Shown: positions 29,117 to 36,779, counted from the first letter of the stretch. The stretch is 64,000 bases of DNA from UBA1732 sp045114235 (GCA_045114235.1 JBGUKB010000078.1:7742-71741), one strand, 5' to 3'. The notes: generated by a model not told the origin, from the letters alone. Program-made: numbers and translations.

Positions 29117-29980
29117 TCAGGCGTTCGCCTTGTTCTTTTTCGCCTTTTCGGCGTCCCGTGCCTGTTTCCGGCGGATCCTTGCGGCAAGTTCCTCTTCCAC
29201 GGCACGGCACAGCGTGTCCAGCTCAAACCGTTTGACCTTCGTAGCCTCAAGATAGACCTGCAGATGCGCGCGGCGTTCCTCCGCCGTGAACGGGTAGAAC
29301 CGCAGGAATTCGCCGAGGTCCTGCACGATGCGCCGTTTCAGTCCCCGGCCCCACGCGCGGCGGCACCGGGCGACGTCGATCCAGCGGATTTCCAGCTGAT
29401 TCCCCTCCGCGTCCGGCTCCGGCAGCCTGCGCCAGAGCTCGTTCATCGGCGTGAATCCGCCGTGGAAGAACCCGGCGTCGTGCAGGCGCGCGAGGAGGAC
29501 GAAATTGCCGCGCGTGAATTCGTCGCGCAACGCCGTCTCGTGCGACAGCGACTCGAAGAAATGCCGTCCGTCCAGGAACCCGTCGGCGAACTCCGTGACG
29601 AGGAATGCGCTGCGGATGCGGAAAAAACCGCGGTCCTCGCCGACTGCGACCAGTTTCACCAGCGGCAGCCCCACGTGCGCCAGCCGTTTGAACTTGTACG
29701 CCTCCTTGACCGCCTGCGTCCACGAAAACCCGTACGGCAGCCACCGGATATTCCTGCCGCACTTGTACGCCAGATCCAGCCCGGACGCCGTCTTCAGGCG
29801 CAGGACATATTTGTTTTTCGTCCGCCAGAGCACCTCCGAACCGGAACCGGGATCCGCGCCGGGCGGCCCGGCACGCAGGACATCGCGCAACCCGGCGGCG
29901 TCCCTGCGGATCCAGCACCACGGGCGCAACGGGGTCCATTCGAACCCGGTAAATCTGTCGGAGACCGTTTCTTTTCGCAT
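29117..29980 (-). CDS. WaaP/KdkA-like LPS-core kinase homologue with altered active site
   Basis: 287 residues with the lipopolysaccharide-kinase fold: LDLAYKCGRNIRW and KEAYKFKRLAHVGLP for the Lys and Glu region, then LLARLHDAGFFHGGFTPMNE and IRWIDVARCRR. In KdkA/WaaP the catalytic loop is HxD followed by Asn five residues on. Here the loop is H173-G-G175 with Asn180, so the catalytic Asp is replaced by Gly. The metal-binding Asp of IDVARC remains. The family phosphorylates Kdo or heptose of the LPS core at the inner membrane. This member may be a pseudokinase or use an unusual mechanism. The C-terminal 25 residues are highly basic. Confidence 0.75.
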   Translation of the reverse strand: MRKETVSDRFTGFEWTPLRPWCWIRRDAAGLRDVLRAGPPGADPGSGSEVLWRTKNKYVLRLKTASGLDLAYKCGRNIRWLPYGFSWTQAVKEAYKFKRLAHVGLPLVKLVAVGEDRGFFRIRSAFLVTEFADGFLDGRHFFESLSHETALRDEFTRGNFVLLARLHDAGFFHGGFTPMNELWRRLPEPDAEGNQLEIRWIDVARCRRAWGRGLKRRIVQDLGEFLRFYPFTAEERRAHLQVYLEATKVKRFELDTLCRAVEEELAARIRRKQARDAEKAKKNKANA

Positions 29981-30126
29981 AAAGCTGTTAGGTTCCTATT
30001 ATAATTCGCAAATTTTACACATGAGTAATGTACTCCATTTTCCCGTTTTTTCAAGTCCGGAACGACCTGATTTTTCTCCGCGGTTCACTCTGCCGGATTC
30101 AGGAGTATCCTCCTGACAGCGTTTGC

Positions 30127-30154
30127 TTGTATTTTCCTGTTTTCGTGCTACATT
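30127..30154 (+). promoter_or_regulatory. Candidate promoter of the CRISPR array
   Basis: TTGTAT (30127-30132), a 16-base spacer and TACATT (30149-30154) preceded by TGC, an extended -10. It would start transcription about 20 bases before the first repeat and on the strand that pairs with the tracrRNA. Confidence 0.5.
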
Positions 30155-30182
30155 ATTTCCGGTGTTCTTTGAAAAGGAGTTT

Positions 30183-31207
30183 TCCCGAGCTTGTAGAGTT
30201 CAAACGGTACACTTGATTAACGATTCCTTTCTTAACGAGGCTTGCGAGGCTGGGGCTTGTAGAGTTCAAACGGTACACTTGATTAGATGCTTGTCGGTGG
30301 CGTGGAGTTTCAGAGCTGGGGCTTGTAGAGTTCAAACGGTACACTTGATTGATCGATGCCGGCGCTCCGGAGAGATGACGGCTGGGGCTTGTAGAGTTCA
30401 AACGGTACACTTGATTCCAATGCGCCGGGATAATCGGCATAAACCCGCTGGGGCTTGTAGAGTTCAAACGGTACACTTGATTTCTCCGCGGTTGTCCCTG
30501 CGAAAAACGAGGCTGGGGCTTGTAGAGTTCAAACGGTACACTTGATTCATGGGCGAACTTTGCCACGTTTTCGAGAGGCTGGGGCTTGTAGAGTTCAAAC
30601 GGTACACTTGATTCGACGTCTCCTGCTACAGAAAAAGCGACGGGCTGGGGCTTGTAGAGTTCAAACGGTACACTTGATTTCCGCGCTGCAGGGTATCCAC
30701 CGCTACCGGCTGGGGCTTGTAGAGTTCAAACGGTACACTTGATTCATCCCGGATCGTTTTCCATCTACCCATAGGCTGGGGCTTGTAGAGTTCAAACGGT
30801 ACACTTGATTTGCCGTTGTCCGCGCTGCGCAGGACGGCGGGCTGGGGCTTGTAGAGTTCAAACGGTACACTTGATTCAGGCGGCAGCGCACCGCAGGATC
30901 TCTCCGGCTGGGGCTTGTAGAGTTCAAACGGTACACTTGATTTGATCGGGAATCTTCCCGTGATGTGCGGCTGCTGGGGCTTGTAGAGTTCAAACGGTAC
31001 ACTTGATTGCCTCGTCTGGCACACCGTCGCGCAGCATGGCTGGGGCTTGTAGAGTTCAAACGGTACACTTGATTAAAGCGTGTTCGGACGGTGCGCCTCC
31101 ATTTGCTGGGGCTTGTAGAGTTCAAACGGTACACTTGATTTTCCACGCGCGTCGAGGTAGATAATGTATTCGCTGGGACTTGTAGAGTCTAAACAGAATG
31201 ACAAACG
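30183..31207 (+). CRISPR. Type II-C CRISPR array, 16 repeats and 15 spacers
   Basis: The repeat is 36 bases, beginning GCTGGGGCTTGTAGAGTT and ending GGTACACTTGATT. Fourteen copies (30249 to 31140) are identical. The first (30183-30218) differs in its first six bases. The last (31172-31207) is degenerate, keeping GCTGGG-A-CTTGTAGAGT and then diverging. Spacers are 29-31 bases, mostly 30. The + strand is the crRNA sense: the 5' half of this repeat pairs with the tracrRNA anti-repeat over 16 contiguous positions, wobbles included. I saw no match between any spacer and the rest of the window. The identical repeats imply recent or homogenised growth, yet no adaptation genes are near. Confidence 0.97.
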
Positions 31208-31213
31208 ATGCGG

Positions 31214-34200
31214 TCAGTCGTTGGCACGCTGCAATTCTCCGAAGATGTTCATGCGGCACTTCTGCAGATTTCCCTTAAAAGCGCTTGAAACGTAAAGACG
31301 GAACCAGAGTTTTGCCGCTTTCAACTCGTCCTTTTTCCTTGCCTCATTCAGGGGAACAATATAAAACTCCGGCAGGGATATTCCCCTCACGATGCAGAGA
31401 TATTCCTTTCCGTCCTTGTTCCACTTCACGATGTCGCCCTTTTTGAGGGAGAATTTGAACTTGAGGCCGGGACGCTCCTTTTCGAAGACAGGCTGACCGT
31501 GTTTCACCAGCTGGACGGCGTCGAGCAGCGTGACGATCTCGCCGACCCATTTGACCTCCTCGCCCTTCTCATTCAGCACGGCGAAAATCGGCAGGACATA
31601 GTTGGAGCCGGTCTTGACGTTGCGGACGCCGTCTCCGGACCCGATCGTAATGGTTTTAAGGTTCTGTTTCACGCGCACCTTTTTGATCACGTTGACGGGG
31701 TTTCCTTCGGAATCGCGGAAAACAGGGAGATTCGCATCGTCGCAGAACATCTTGAGGTCGCTTTTGGACACATCCTCCGGCTTGGACCTGCCGAGTTTCT
31801 CCAGCACGAGCGCGCGGACGCGGGGATCGACGATCTTCGCGACGTCGCCCGGCTCGATGCTGGCGAGGCTCACGCGGACATGGCGCTCCGTGCCGCCGAA
31901 ATCCTTCCCATAGAATGTATCCTCATGCAGCGAGCCGCGGAGCTTGTTGACGACATGGTGGGAAACGGCGGCGGATTCGAGGCGCTGTTTCGCCTCGGAG
32001 TAGAGGGTCGAATCGATGATCGGAGTATTGGTTTCATGGAGTTTGCGGCGCTGTTCGGGCGACATGGACGCGATCTTCTGCACCATGCCCGGCGTGGTCA
32101 GGGCGATGGTCACGGCGTCGATGGCGTGGTGGCGGTGGTCTGTGCGGACTTTCTCGCCCTCGCCGAGCAGATCGTTCCCGCCCCAGGCGCGCCGGATCAG
32201 GGCGGTGGCGCCGCCGCTGGTCGCGAAGATGCGCCGTTTGCCGTCCTTATCGACCATGCCGCCGTAGAGCAGGCCGAGATACTGCATGGCGATGCGGCTG
32301 GCATAGCGCGTGTCATTCAGGTTGCGCTCCATGAAATCCTGTTCGTCGATCTTATCCCGTTTGAAAAGGTCGAGCTTGTAGGCGGCATACGGCCCTTTGA
32401 ACTGCGCGACGCGGGCGAGGATCTGTTTGTACTGCTCGCCGGAGTATGCCTCGAACGGCGTGCGGTTGTTCTTCGCGCTGTTCGCGGAGGCGTCGCAGAG
32501 CGTCTTATTTCGGAACGAATCGTCGTAGGAACGCGAGTACGGGATGATGTGCTCGATGTGGATGTCCTTTCCATACAGAAGTTCACGAATATCTCGAATC
32601 TTCCGCCCTGTGTAGGGACAGACGAAATTGCATTCTTCGGCGAGCATCACCTTCAGGATGTCGTTGCGCGACGGCTTTTCGATCCCGGCCTCCGCGAGGA
32701 TGCGCTCGGCGATCTTCTGCCGCTCCTTTTCCCTCTGATTGTTCTGTCGGGTGATGGTCTCTTTCTGTTTGTTGGACGTCTTCAGGTCGCGCGCGAGCTC
32801 GATGCGGATGGCGTTCGGCTTGCCGTGGCGGGCGATGATCGCGTTCACGACCGTGCGCAGTTCCGTGATCACGCGGTGGACGAGCGGATTCCTGATTTCA
32901 ATGCTGCAATCTTTGCTGTCGAAAACGGGGAGAAAATCGTGCGCCGCGCCGACCTGTTTCGGATAAAGGAGCTTTTTGATTGTCGGAAGGGGTTCTCCCG
33001 TTTCAAGACTGGGCAGCATCTCCCGGAGCGCGTGAAGCGAATACGCGCAGTAGGAATCCGGAAGCATGACCTTCATGGCGGTCTCGACCTGAAGCGGAGA
33101 AAGTTTCCAGTGTTCGCGGAGGCGTTTCTCCAGGACAGTGTCTTTTTCGATGGAGTCAAGGTCGTGGAAGAAAGCGTCCTGTTCGGCTGCAGGCATGGCG
33201 GCGGCCCTGTCCGCGCCGAAGACGCGCACGAGCGCCGCGTGGCGTTCGTTGCCGTAGACGTCCTTACCCTCGTCGCCGAGCGTGAAGCTTTCCCCTTTGG
33301 CAAGTCCGATGACCTTTCCGAGATTCTTCAGCGTGATCGTGCCGCGGACAGTGAACTTATCCGAATAGCCGTTCAGGAAGGCGACGGCCTTTCCGCGTTC
33401 TTCCTCGGTGAGCGGCCGCTCGGCGTCGCCCTTCCGCACGCGGAGATTGCTCACGGTCGTGTAGATGCGGAAGAGCTGGGCCTCCTCCTTCGCCATGGAG
33501 CAGCGGCGGTATTCGGGATAAATCTCGCATTTCCCGACGAGCCCTTTGCAGGATTTGAGCTTGTGTTGAAAGAAAATCGCCTCGTAAAGCTTTTTCTCCA
33601 AATCCGGGGAGACCAATGCGCGCTGCGCCTCGCAGATCTTGCGGAACTCGTCCTCGTACATGGCGCGGTCCGTGTAGCGCTTGCGGATGCGCTCCTTGTT
33701 CGGGTCAATCGTGCAGAAATACTCGGCGATCGTCCGGGCGTGGGTCTGATCCATCTCGGATTTCAGTTTCGCGATGCCATCTTTCACCACGCCGGTTTCC
33801 TTGTCTTTCAAATCGAGCTTGCGGTTGCTCCGGTATCCGCGGCGCTGGGCGAAATGATAGATCGCGCGTCCGAACTCTTCCTTCGTGAGCGGACGGTCGA
33901 GCGCGAGCTTGCGGTAGAGATACGGGGCGATATGGGCGGCGTGTTCGCGTTCGGCCTCGGGAAGCGTCTGCACAAGTTTCCGGTCGAGCGCGACGAAGAA
34001 ATCCGGCGTGAAGGGGTCGGGGAGCATCCCGTTTTCCGTCAGGATGCGCTTCAGATCCTGCTTGCGGTCGCGACGGCGGCTGTACTGGCGGCGCAACGCC
34101 TTTTTCAGGCGGCGTTCTGCGGCACGCGAGGTGCCTTTTCCGCGGGAGATCGCTTCCAGACCATCGCTGTCAAGTCCCTGTTCGAAGATGCGTGAACCCC

Positions 34201-34294
34201 ACGCTTCCAAATTGAAAGTGTCCCCGTATTCGGAGATCAGCGCCCAGCCGATGGAGGCGACGCCCAAATCCAGTCCCAGCGTGTAGTACGGCAT
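31214..34294 (-). CDS. cas9: Compact type II-C Cas9 nuclease
   Basis: 1,026 residues, in the usual II-C size range. RuvC-I is YYTLGLDLGVASIGWAL (Asp9). The Arg-rich bridge helix is SRAAERRLKKALRRQYSRRR. RuvC-II is IRIELARDL (Glu499). HNH has CNFVCPYTGRKI and DIHIEHIIPYSRS (His582). RuvC-III is DHRHHAIDA (His723, Asp726). All catalytic residues are present, so it should cut both strands of crRNA-matched DNA. It starts 142 bases from a divergent tracrRNA, and its stop is seven bases from the terminal repeat. No cas1, cas2, csn2 or cas4 lies within the window. Translation probably uses AAAGGG 12 bases before the ATG, a weak site that could keep expression low. Confidence 0.97.
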   Translation of the reverse strand: MPYYTLGLDLGVASIGWALISEYGDTFNLEAWGSRIFEQGLDSDGLEAISRGKGTSRAAERRLKKALRRQYSRRRDRKQDLKRILTENGMLPDPFTPDFFVALDRKLVQTLPEAEREHAAHIAPYLYRKLALDRPLTKEEFGRAIYHFAQRRGYRSNRKLDLKDKETGVVKDGIAKLKSEMDQTHARTIAEYFCTIDPNKERIRKRYTDRAMYEDEFRKICEAQRALVSPDLEKKLYEAIFFQHKLKSCKGLVGKCEIYPEYRRCSMAKEEAQLFRIYTTVSNLRVRKGDAERPLTEEERGKAVAFLNGYSDKFTVRGTITLKNLGKVIGLAKGESFTLGDEGKDVYGNERHAALVRVFGADRAAAMPAAEQDAFFHDLDSIEKDTVLEKRLREHWKLSPLQVETAMKVMLPDSYCAYSLHALREMLPSLETGEPLPTIKKLLYPKQVGAAHDFLPVFDSKDCSIEIRNPLVHRVITELRTVVNAIIARHGKPNAIRIELARDLKTSNKQKETITRQNNQREKERQKIAERILAEAGIEKPSRNDILKVMLAEECNFVCPYTGRKIRDIRELLYGKDIHIEHIIPYSRSYDDSFRNKTLCDASANSAKNNRTPFEAYSGEQYKQILARVAQFKGPYAAYKLDLFKRDKIDEQDFMERNLNDTRYASRIAMQYLGLLYGGMVDKDGKRRIFATSGGATALIRRAWGGNDLLGEGEKVRTDHRHHAIDAVTIALTTPGMVQKIASMSPEQRRKLHETNTPIIDSTLYSEAKQRLESAAVSHHVVNKLRGSLHEDTFYGKDFGGTERHVRVSLASIEPGDVAKIVDPRVRALVLEKLGRSKPEDVSKSDLKMFCDDANLPVFRDSEGNPVNVIKKVRVKQNLKTITIGSGDGVRNVKTGSNYVLPIFAVLNEKGEEVKWVGEIVTLLDAVQLVKHGQPVFEKERPGLKFKFSLKKGDIVKWNKDGKEYLCIVRGISLPEFYIVPLNEARKKDELKAAKLWFRLYVSSAFKGNLQKCRMNIFGELQRAND

Positions 34295-34367
34295 TTTGAA
34301 CAGCCCTTTCCAAGATTCTTTGTCTAAAAAACGTCTGATATTTTTACAATTATAAATAACACCTCAA

Positions 34368-34395
34368 GACGGAAAAATCAAGCGATTTTCCCGTC
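34368..34395. promoter_or_regulatory. Palindrome between divergent cas9 and tracrRNA promoters
   Basis: GACGGAAAAATC-AAGC-GATTTTCCCGTC is a 12-base inverted repeat with one mismatch, ending six bases before the tracrRNA -35 box. It lies in the cas9 upstream region as well. It could be an operator controlling both transcripts. Confidence 0.45.
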
Positions 34396-34401
34396 TTTCA
34401 T

Positions 34402-34430
34402 TTGACTTTTCCTTTTGACAATGCTATAAT
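34402..34430 (+). promoter_or_regulatory. Promoter of the tracrRNA
   Basis: TTGACT (34402-34407), a 17-base spacer and a perfect TATAAT (34425-34430). The expected start, about 34437, is the first base of the anti-repeat. Confidence 0.85.
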
Positions 34431-34436
34431 AATACC

Positions 34437-34515
34437 ACTCTACAAGTCCTGGTAAAGGATTGTTGGTCACTTCCTGCGGGAATACCACGAGGCGGCTTCA
34501 ATAGCCGCTTTTTTT
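34437..34515 (+). ncRNA. tracrRNA
   Basis: About 79 bases, starting ACTCTACAAGTCCTGG. This segment pairs with the first part of the CRISPR repeat over 16 continuous positions, three of them G-U. A nexus-like middle (34454-34490) follows, then a terminator stem GCGGCT/AGCCGC (34492-34497, 34503-34508) and seven T. The start falls exactly at the anti-repeat, so no long regulatory form is expected from this promoter. It is divergent from cas9. Confidence 0.92.
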
Positions 34516-34543
34516 GTGGCTTCGCGCAGGAGTGAGAAACGCT

Positions 34544-36397
34544 TTACAGCACGGGGTAGCTGCCGAGGAGTTTGAGCTCTTCGGTGAGGGGCTTCAACCC
34601 GGCGAGCGCGGCGGACACGCGCGGGGCGTTGGACGCGCCCTCGATGTCGACGAAGAACCGGTAATGCCAGCAGCCGGAGCCGGAGGGACGGCTTTCGATC
34701 ATGGTGAGCGTGACGCCCGCGTTCTTGAAGGGCTCGAGGCAGTCGTGCAGCGCGCCGAAACGCTCGCGCGCGGTAAAGCAGATGCAGCATTTCGCGTGCG
34801 GCATCATCGTGTTTTCCGCGCGGGAGAGAATCAGGAAGCGCGTGCGGTTGTCCGGGGTGTCCTGGATGGAGCGGTCAAGCACGTTCAGGTGATACTGCGC
34901 GGCGATGTTCTCCCCGCCGATCACGGCGGCGTTCGGGCTGAGGGCGGCGAACTCGGCGGCGCGCGCGTTGGAGCCCACGCCGACGGTCTCCACGTCCGGG
35001 AAATTGCGTTCGAGGTACTTCCGGCACTGGCCGAGCGACTGCACGTGGCTGTAGATCACGCCGATCTTCTCCTTCGGCACGGACGCCATGAGGCAGTGGT
35101 GGATGTTCATGGACGTCTCGGCGTAGATCTTCAGCGTGGTCTCCGCGAGCACGTCCAGCGTGCCGATCACGACGCCCTCGGTGGTGTTCTCCACCGGCAC
35201 GCAGCCGTATTCGCACTCGCCTGTTTCGACCGCCGCGAAGACGTTCTGGATGCCGGAGCACGGACGGTACTCGGCGGTTTCGGCGAAGACTTTGCGCGCG
35301 GCCTCGTGCGTGAAGGTCCCGGCGGGGCCGAGGTACGCCACGCGCGGCTTGGAGGTGGAGATGGAGTGCGGCGTGCCGTGGCGGAGGCGTTCCGCGGCGT
35401 TCAGGATCAGGCGTTCGGTCTCCTCGAACCCGATGCAGGCGTCCGTGACGGAGATGCGCGGGTCGGGCGTCACGCCGGGCATCAGGTTCTGCTTGCCGGG
35501 CAGCAGACAGCTTTCGAGCATCAGGCCCGCAATGCCGTCGTTTCCGGCGAGCTTCTGCGCCAGGACGTCCTCGAAGACGATGTGCTGGCGGGCGGGGTCG
35601 CGCCGCGAATTGCCGTGGCTGCAGTCGACCGTGAGCGTGCGCGGGATGCCGGCATTTTCGAGCTTGCGGAGCGCGGCGTCGATGCACGCGGCGTAGTAGT
35701 TTTCGCCGGAGATGCCCCCGCGCAGGACCAGGTGGCAGTACGGATTGCCCTCGCTGCGGATGATGCCGCTGCGGCCGTCGTGCATGATGCCGATGTAGCT
35801 GTGCGGCGCGCGGGCGGCGCAGATGGCGTCCACGGCGATCTGCAGGTTGCCGTCGGTGCTGTTCTTGAACCCGACGGGCATGTCGAGCGAGCTCGCGAGC
35901 TGGCGGTGCGTCTGGGACTCCGTGGTGCGCGCGCCGATCCCGGCCCACGAAACGAGCTCGGAAAGGTAGTTCGCGATCGCCGGGTCGAGCAGTTCCGTGG
36001 CGGTGCCGAGCCCGTACGCCGAGACGTCCAGCAGGAGCTTGCGGGCGAGCTCCAGACCGCGCGCGATGTCGCTGCCGCCGTCCAGGTCGGGGTCGTACAC
36101 GAGGCCCTTCCAGCCGAGCGTGGTGCGCGGCTTCTCGAAATAGCACCGCATCACGAGCTTGATGTCGTCGGATACGCGTTCCGAGAGCTTCGCCAGCTTC
36201 TCCGCGTATTCCAGCGCGGCGGGCACGTTGTGGATCGAGCACGGCCCTGCGATGACGACCAGACGCTTGTCCGTCCGGTCGAAAATCTTCCGCAGTTCCG
36301 CGCGGTTCCGGTTGATGTGCTCCACGATGTCCGCGTTCGGCGCGAGTTCGGACGCGAGCTGTTCGGGCGATTTGATCGGCTGTTCTGTCAGGTTCAT
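34544..36397 (-). CDS. aroG-pheA: Fusion of DAHP synthase (AroG type) and prephenate dehydratase with ACT domain
   Basis: 617 residues. Residues 1-350 are a class I AroG-type DAHP synthase: LVVIAGPCSIHN, MRCYFEKPRTTLGWKG, GARTTESQTHRQ, GFKNSTDG and TVDCSHGNS. Residues about 352-525 are prephenate dehydratase, from RVAYLGPAGTFTHEAA to the NRTRFLIL motif that holds the catalytic Thr-Arg-Phe. Residues about 530-617 are an ACT domain with GALHDCL and ESRPS, which bind phenylalanine. The protein thus joins the first step of the shikimate route to the last-but-one step of Phe synthesis; no chorismate mutase is present. AAGGA lies eight bases before ATG 36397. Expression is behind an attenuator. Confidence 0.92.
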   Translation of the reverse strand: MNLTEQPIKSPEQLASELAPNADIVEHINRNRAELRKIFDRTDKRLVVIAGPCSIHNVPAALEYAEKLAKLSERVSDDIKLVMRCYFEKPRTTLGWKGLVYDPDLDGGSDIARGLELARKLLLDVSAYGLGTATELLDPAIANYLSELVSWAGIGARTTESQTHRQLASSLDMPVGFKNSTDGNLQIAVDAICAARAPHSYIGIMHDGRSGIIRSEGNPYCHLVLRGGISGENYYAACIDAALRKLENAGIPRTLTVDCSHGNSRRDPARQHIVFEDVLAQKLAGNDGIAGLMLESCLLPGKQNLMPGVTPDPRISVTDACIGFEETERLILNAAERLRHGTPHSISTSKPRVAYLGPAGTFTHEAARKVFAETAEYRPCSGIQNVFAAVETGECEYGCVPVENTTEGVVIGTLDVLAETTLKIYAETSMNIHHCLMASVPKEKIGVIYSHVQSLGQCRKYLERNFPDVETVGVGSNARAAEFAALSPNAAVIGGENIAAQYHLNVLDRSIQDTPDNRTRFLILSRAENTMMPHAKCCICFTARERFGALHDCLEPFKNAGVTLTMIESRPSGSGCWHYRFFVDIEGASNAPRVSAALAGLKPLTEELKLLGSYPVL

Positions 36398-36446
36398 GGG
36401 GGGTGTCCTTCGGGTTTGGTATTTTAATTGTTTGTGAAGTCGTCGG

Positions 36447-36487
36447 AAAAAAGAAAACCGCATTCGGGATTCGGGGCCCGGATGCGG
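36447..36487 (-). terminator. Attenuator terminator in the aroG-pheA leader
   Basis: On the minus strand CCGCAT-c-CGGG (36487-36477) pairs with CCCG-a-ATGCGG (36468-36458), followed by TTTTCTTTTTT. It lies between the leader peptide and the structural gene. The 5' arm can instead pair with an upstream segment: GGCCCGG (36516-36510) with CCGGGCC (36481-36475). Confidence 0.85.
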
Positions 36488-36534
36488 CTGTGTGTGCTGG
36501 AAAAAGAAACCGGGCCGGCCGCTTCCTGCTGGGC

Positions 36535-36586
36535 CGAACCCGTCTGTTGTCATGACTTTCGCGTGTACACGTGCAAACGGGCTTCG
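36535..36586 (-). promoter_or_regulatory. Leader hairpin following the aromatic leader peptide
   Basis: CGAAGCCCGT (36586-36577) pairs with ACGGGTTCG (36543-36535) with one bulged base. It begins at the A of the leader-peptide stop codon, so a ribosome on the last codons would block it. This is the position of the 1:2 pause hairpin in classical attenuators. Confidence 0.65.
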
Positions 36587-36652
36587 TCAGGCGGTAAATC
36601 GCCAGAAGAAGCCGTAAAATCGAATGCTGCTGTTCACATTGAAAGTTTTCAT
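36587..36652 (-). CDS. Aromatic-rich leader peptide (pheL-like)
   Basis: A 21-residue peptide starting MKTFNVNSS and ending RFYGFFWRFTA. Five Phe, one Tyr and one Trp make up a third of it; six of the eight residues F12-F19 are aromatic. It lies between a strong promoter and a terminator hairpin, ahead of a Phe-biosynthesis gene. It should act as the sensor of charged aromatic tRNA, as PheL does in enterobacteria. The ATG is only nine bases after the -10 box, so the message is leaderless or nearly so, and no ribosome site is present. Confidence 0.85.
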   Translation of the reverse strand: MKTFNVNSSIRFYGFFWRFTA

Positions 36653-36661
36653 AGTGCAAAT

Positions 36662-36690
36662 ACTATACACCTGTTTTCCGCAAAAGTCAA
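36662..36690 (-). promoter_or_regulatory. Promoter of the attenuator and aroG-pheA
   Basis: TTGACT (36690-36685), a 17-base spacer and TATAGT (36667-36662) on the minus strand. The predicted start is about 36655. Confidence 0.85.
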
Positions 36691-36732
36691 CCTCTCTTCT
36701 CATCTTTTTCCGAAAAAAGGTGCGCCGGCGGT

Positions 36733-36779
36733 GTGCCGTTGCGAAGCGAGGCACTGCTTCAGTGGAGGACTTGTCCTCC
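36733..36779 (-). repeat. Hairpin repeat element, copy C, overlapping the end of carB
   Basis: The palindrome GGAGGACAAGTCCTCC (36779-36764) is identical to copy A and continues CACTG. A hairpin GTGCC/GGCAC (36754-36750 and 36737-36733) follows. The element supplies the last carB codons (G-G-Q-V-L-H) and its stop. Confidence 0.75.

Noticed and set aside
30153..31146. Open frames with tandem peptides such as NQVYRLNSTSPS across 30.2-31.1 kb
   Set aside because: They are translations of the CRISPR repeats, not a repeat protein.
31499..34195. 898-codon + strand frame across cas9
   Set aside because: Antisense shadow of Cas9, which has all catalytic motifs in the opposite strand.
34400..34437. 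A long, self-regulating tracrRNA form
   Set aside because: The only good promoter starts transcription at the anti-repeat itself. I saw no upstream start with a short guide matching the cas9 promoter.
29981..34543. cas1, cas2, csn2 or cas4 next to cas9
   Set aside because: All open space around the locus was read on both strands. Only the array, cas9 and tracrRNA are present.
36398..36553. 52-codon N-terminal extension of AroG-PheA containing FFF and FSFF
   Set aside because: It runs through the attenuator hairpins; the real start has AAGGA at 36397. The Phe-like codons come from the T-rich terminator tail, and the true leader peptide is farther upstream at 36587-36652.
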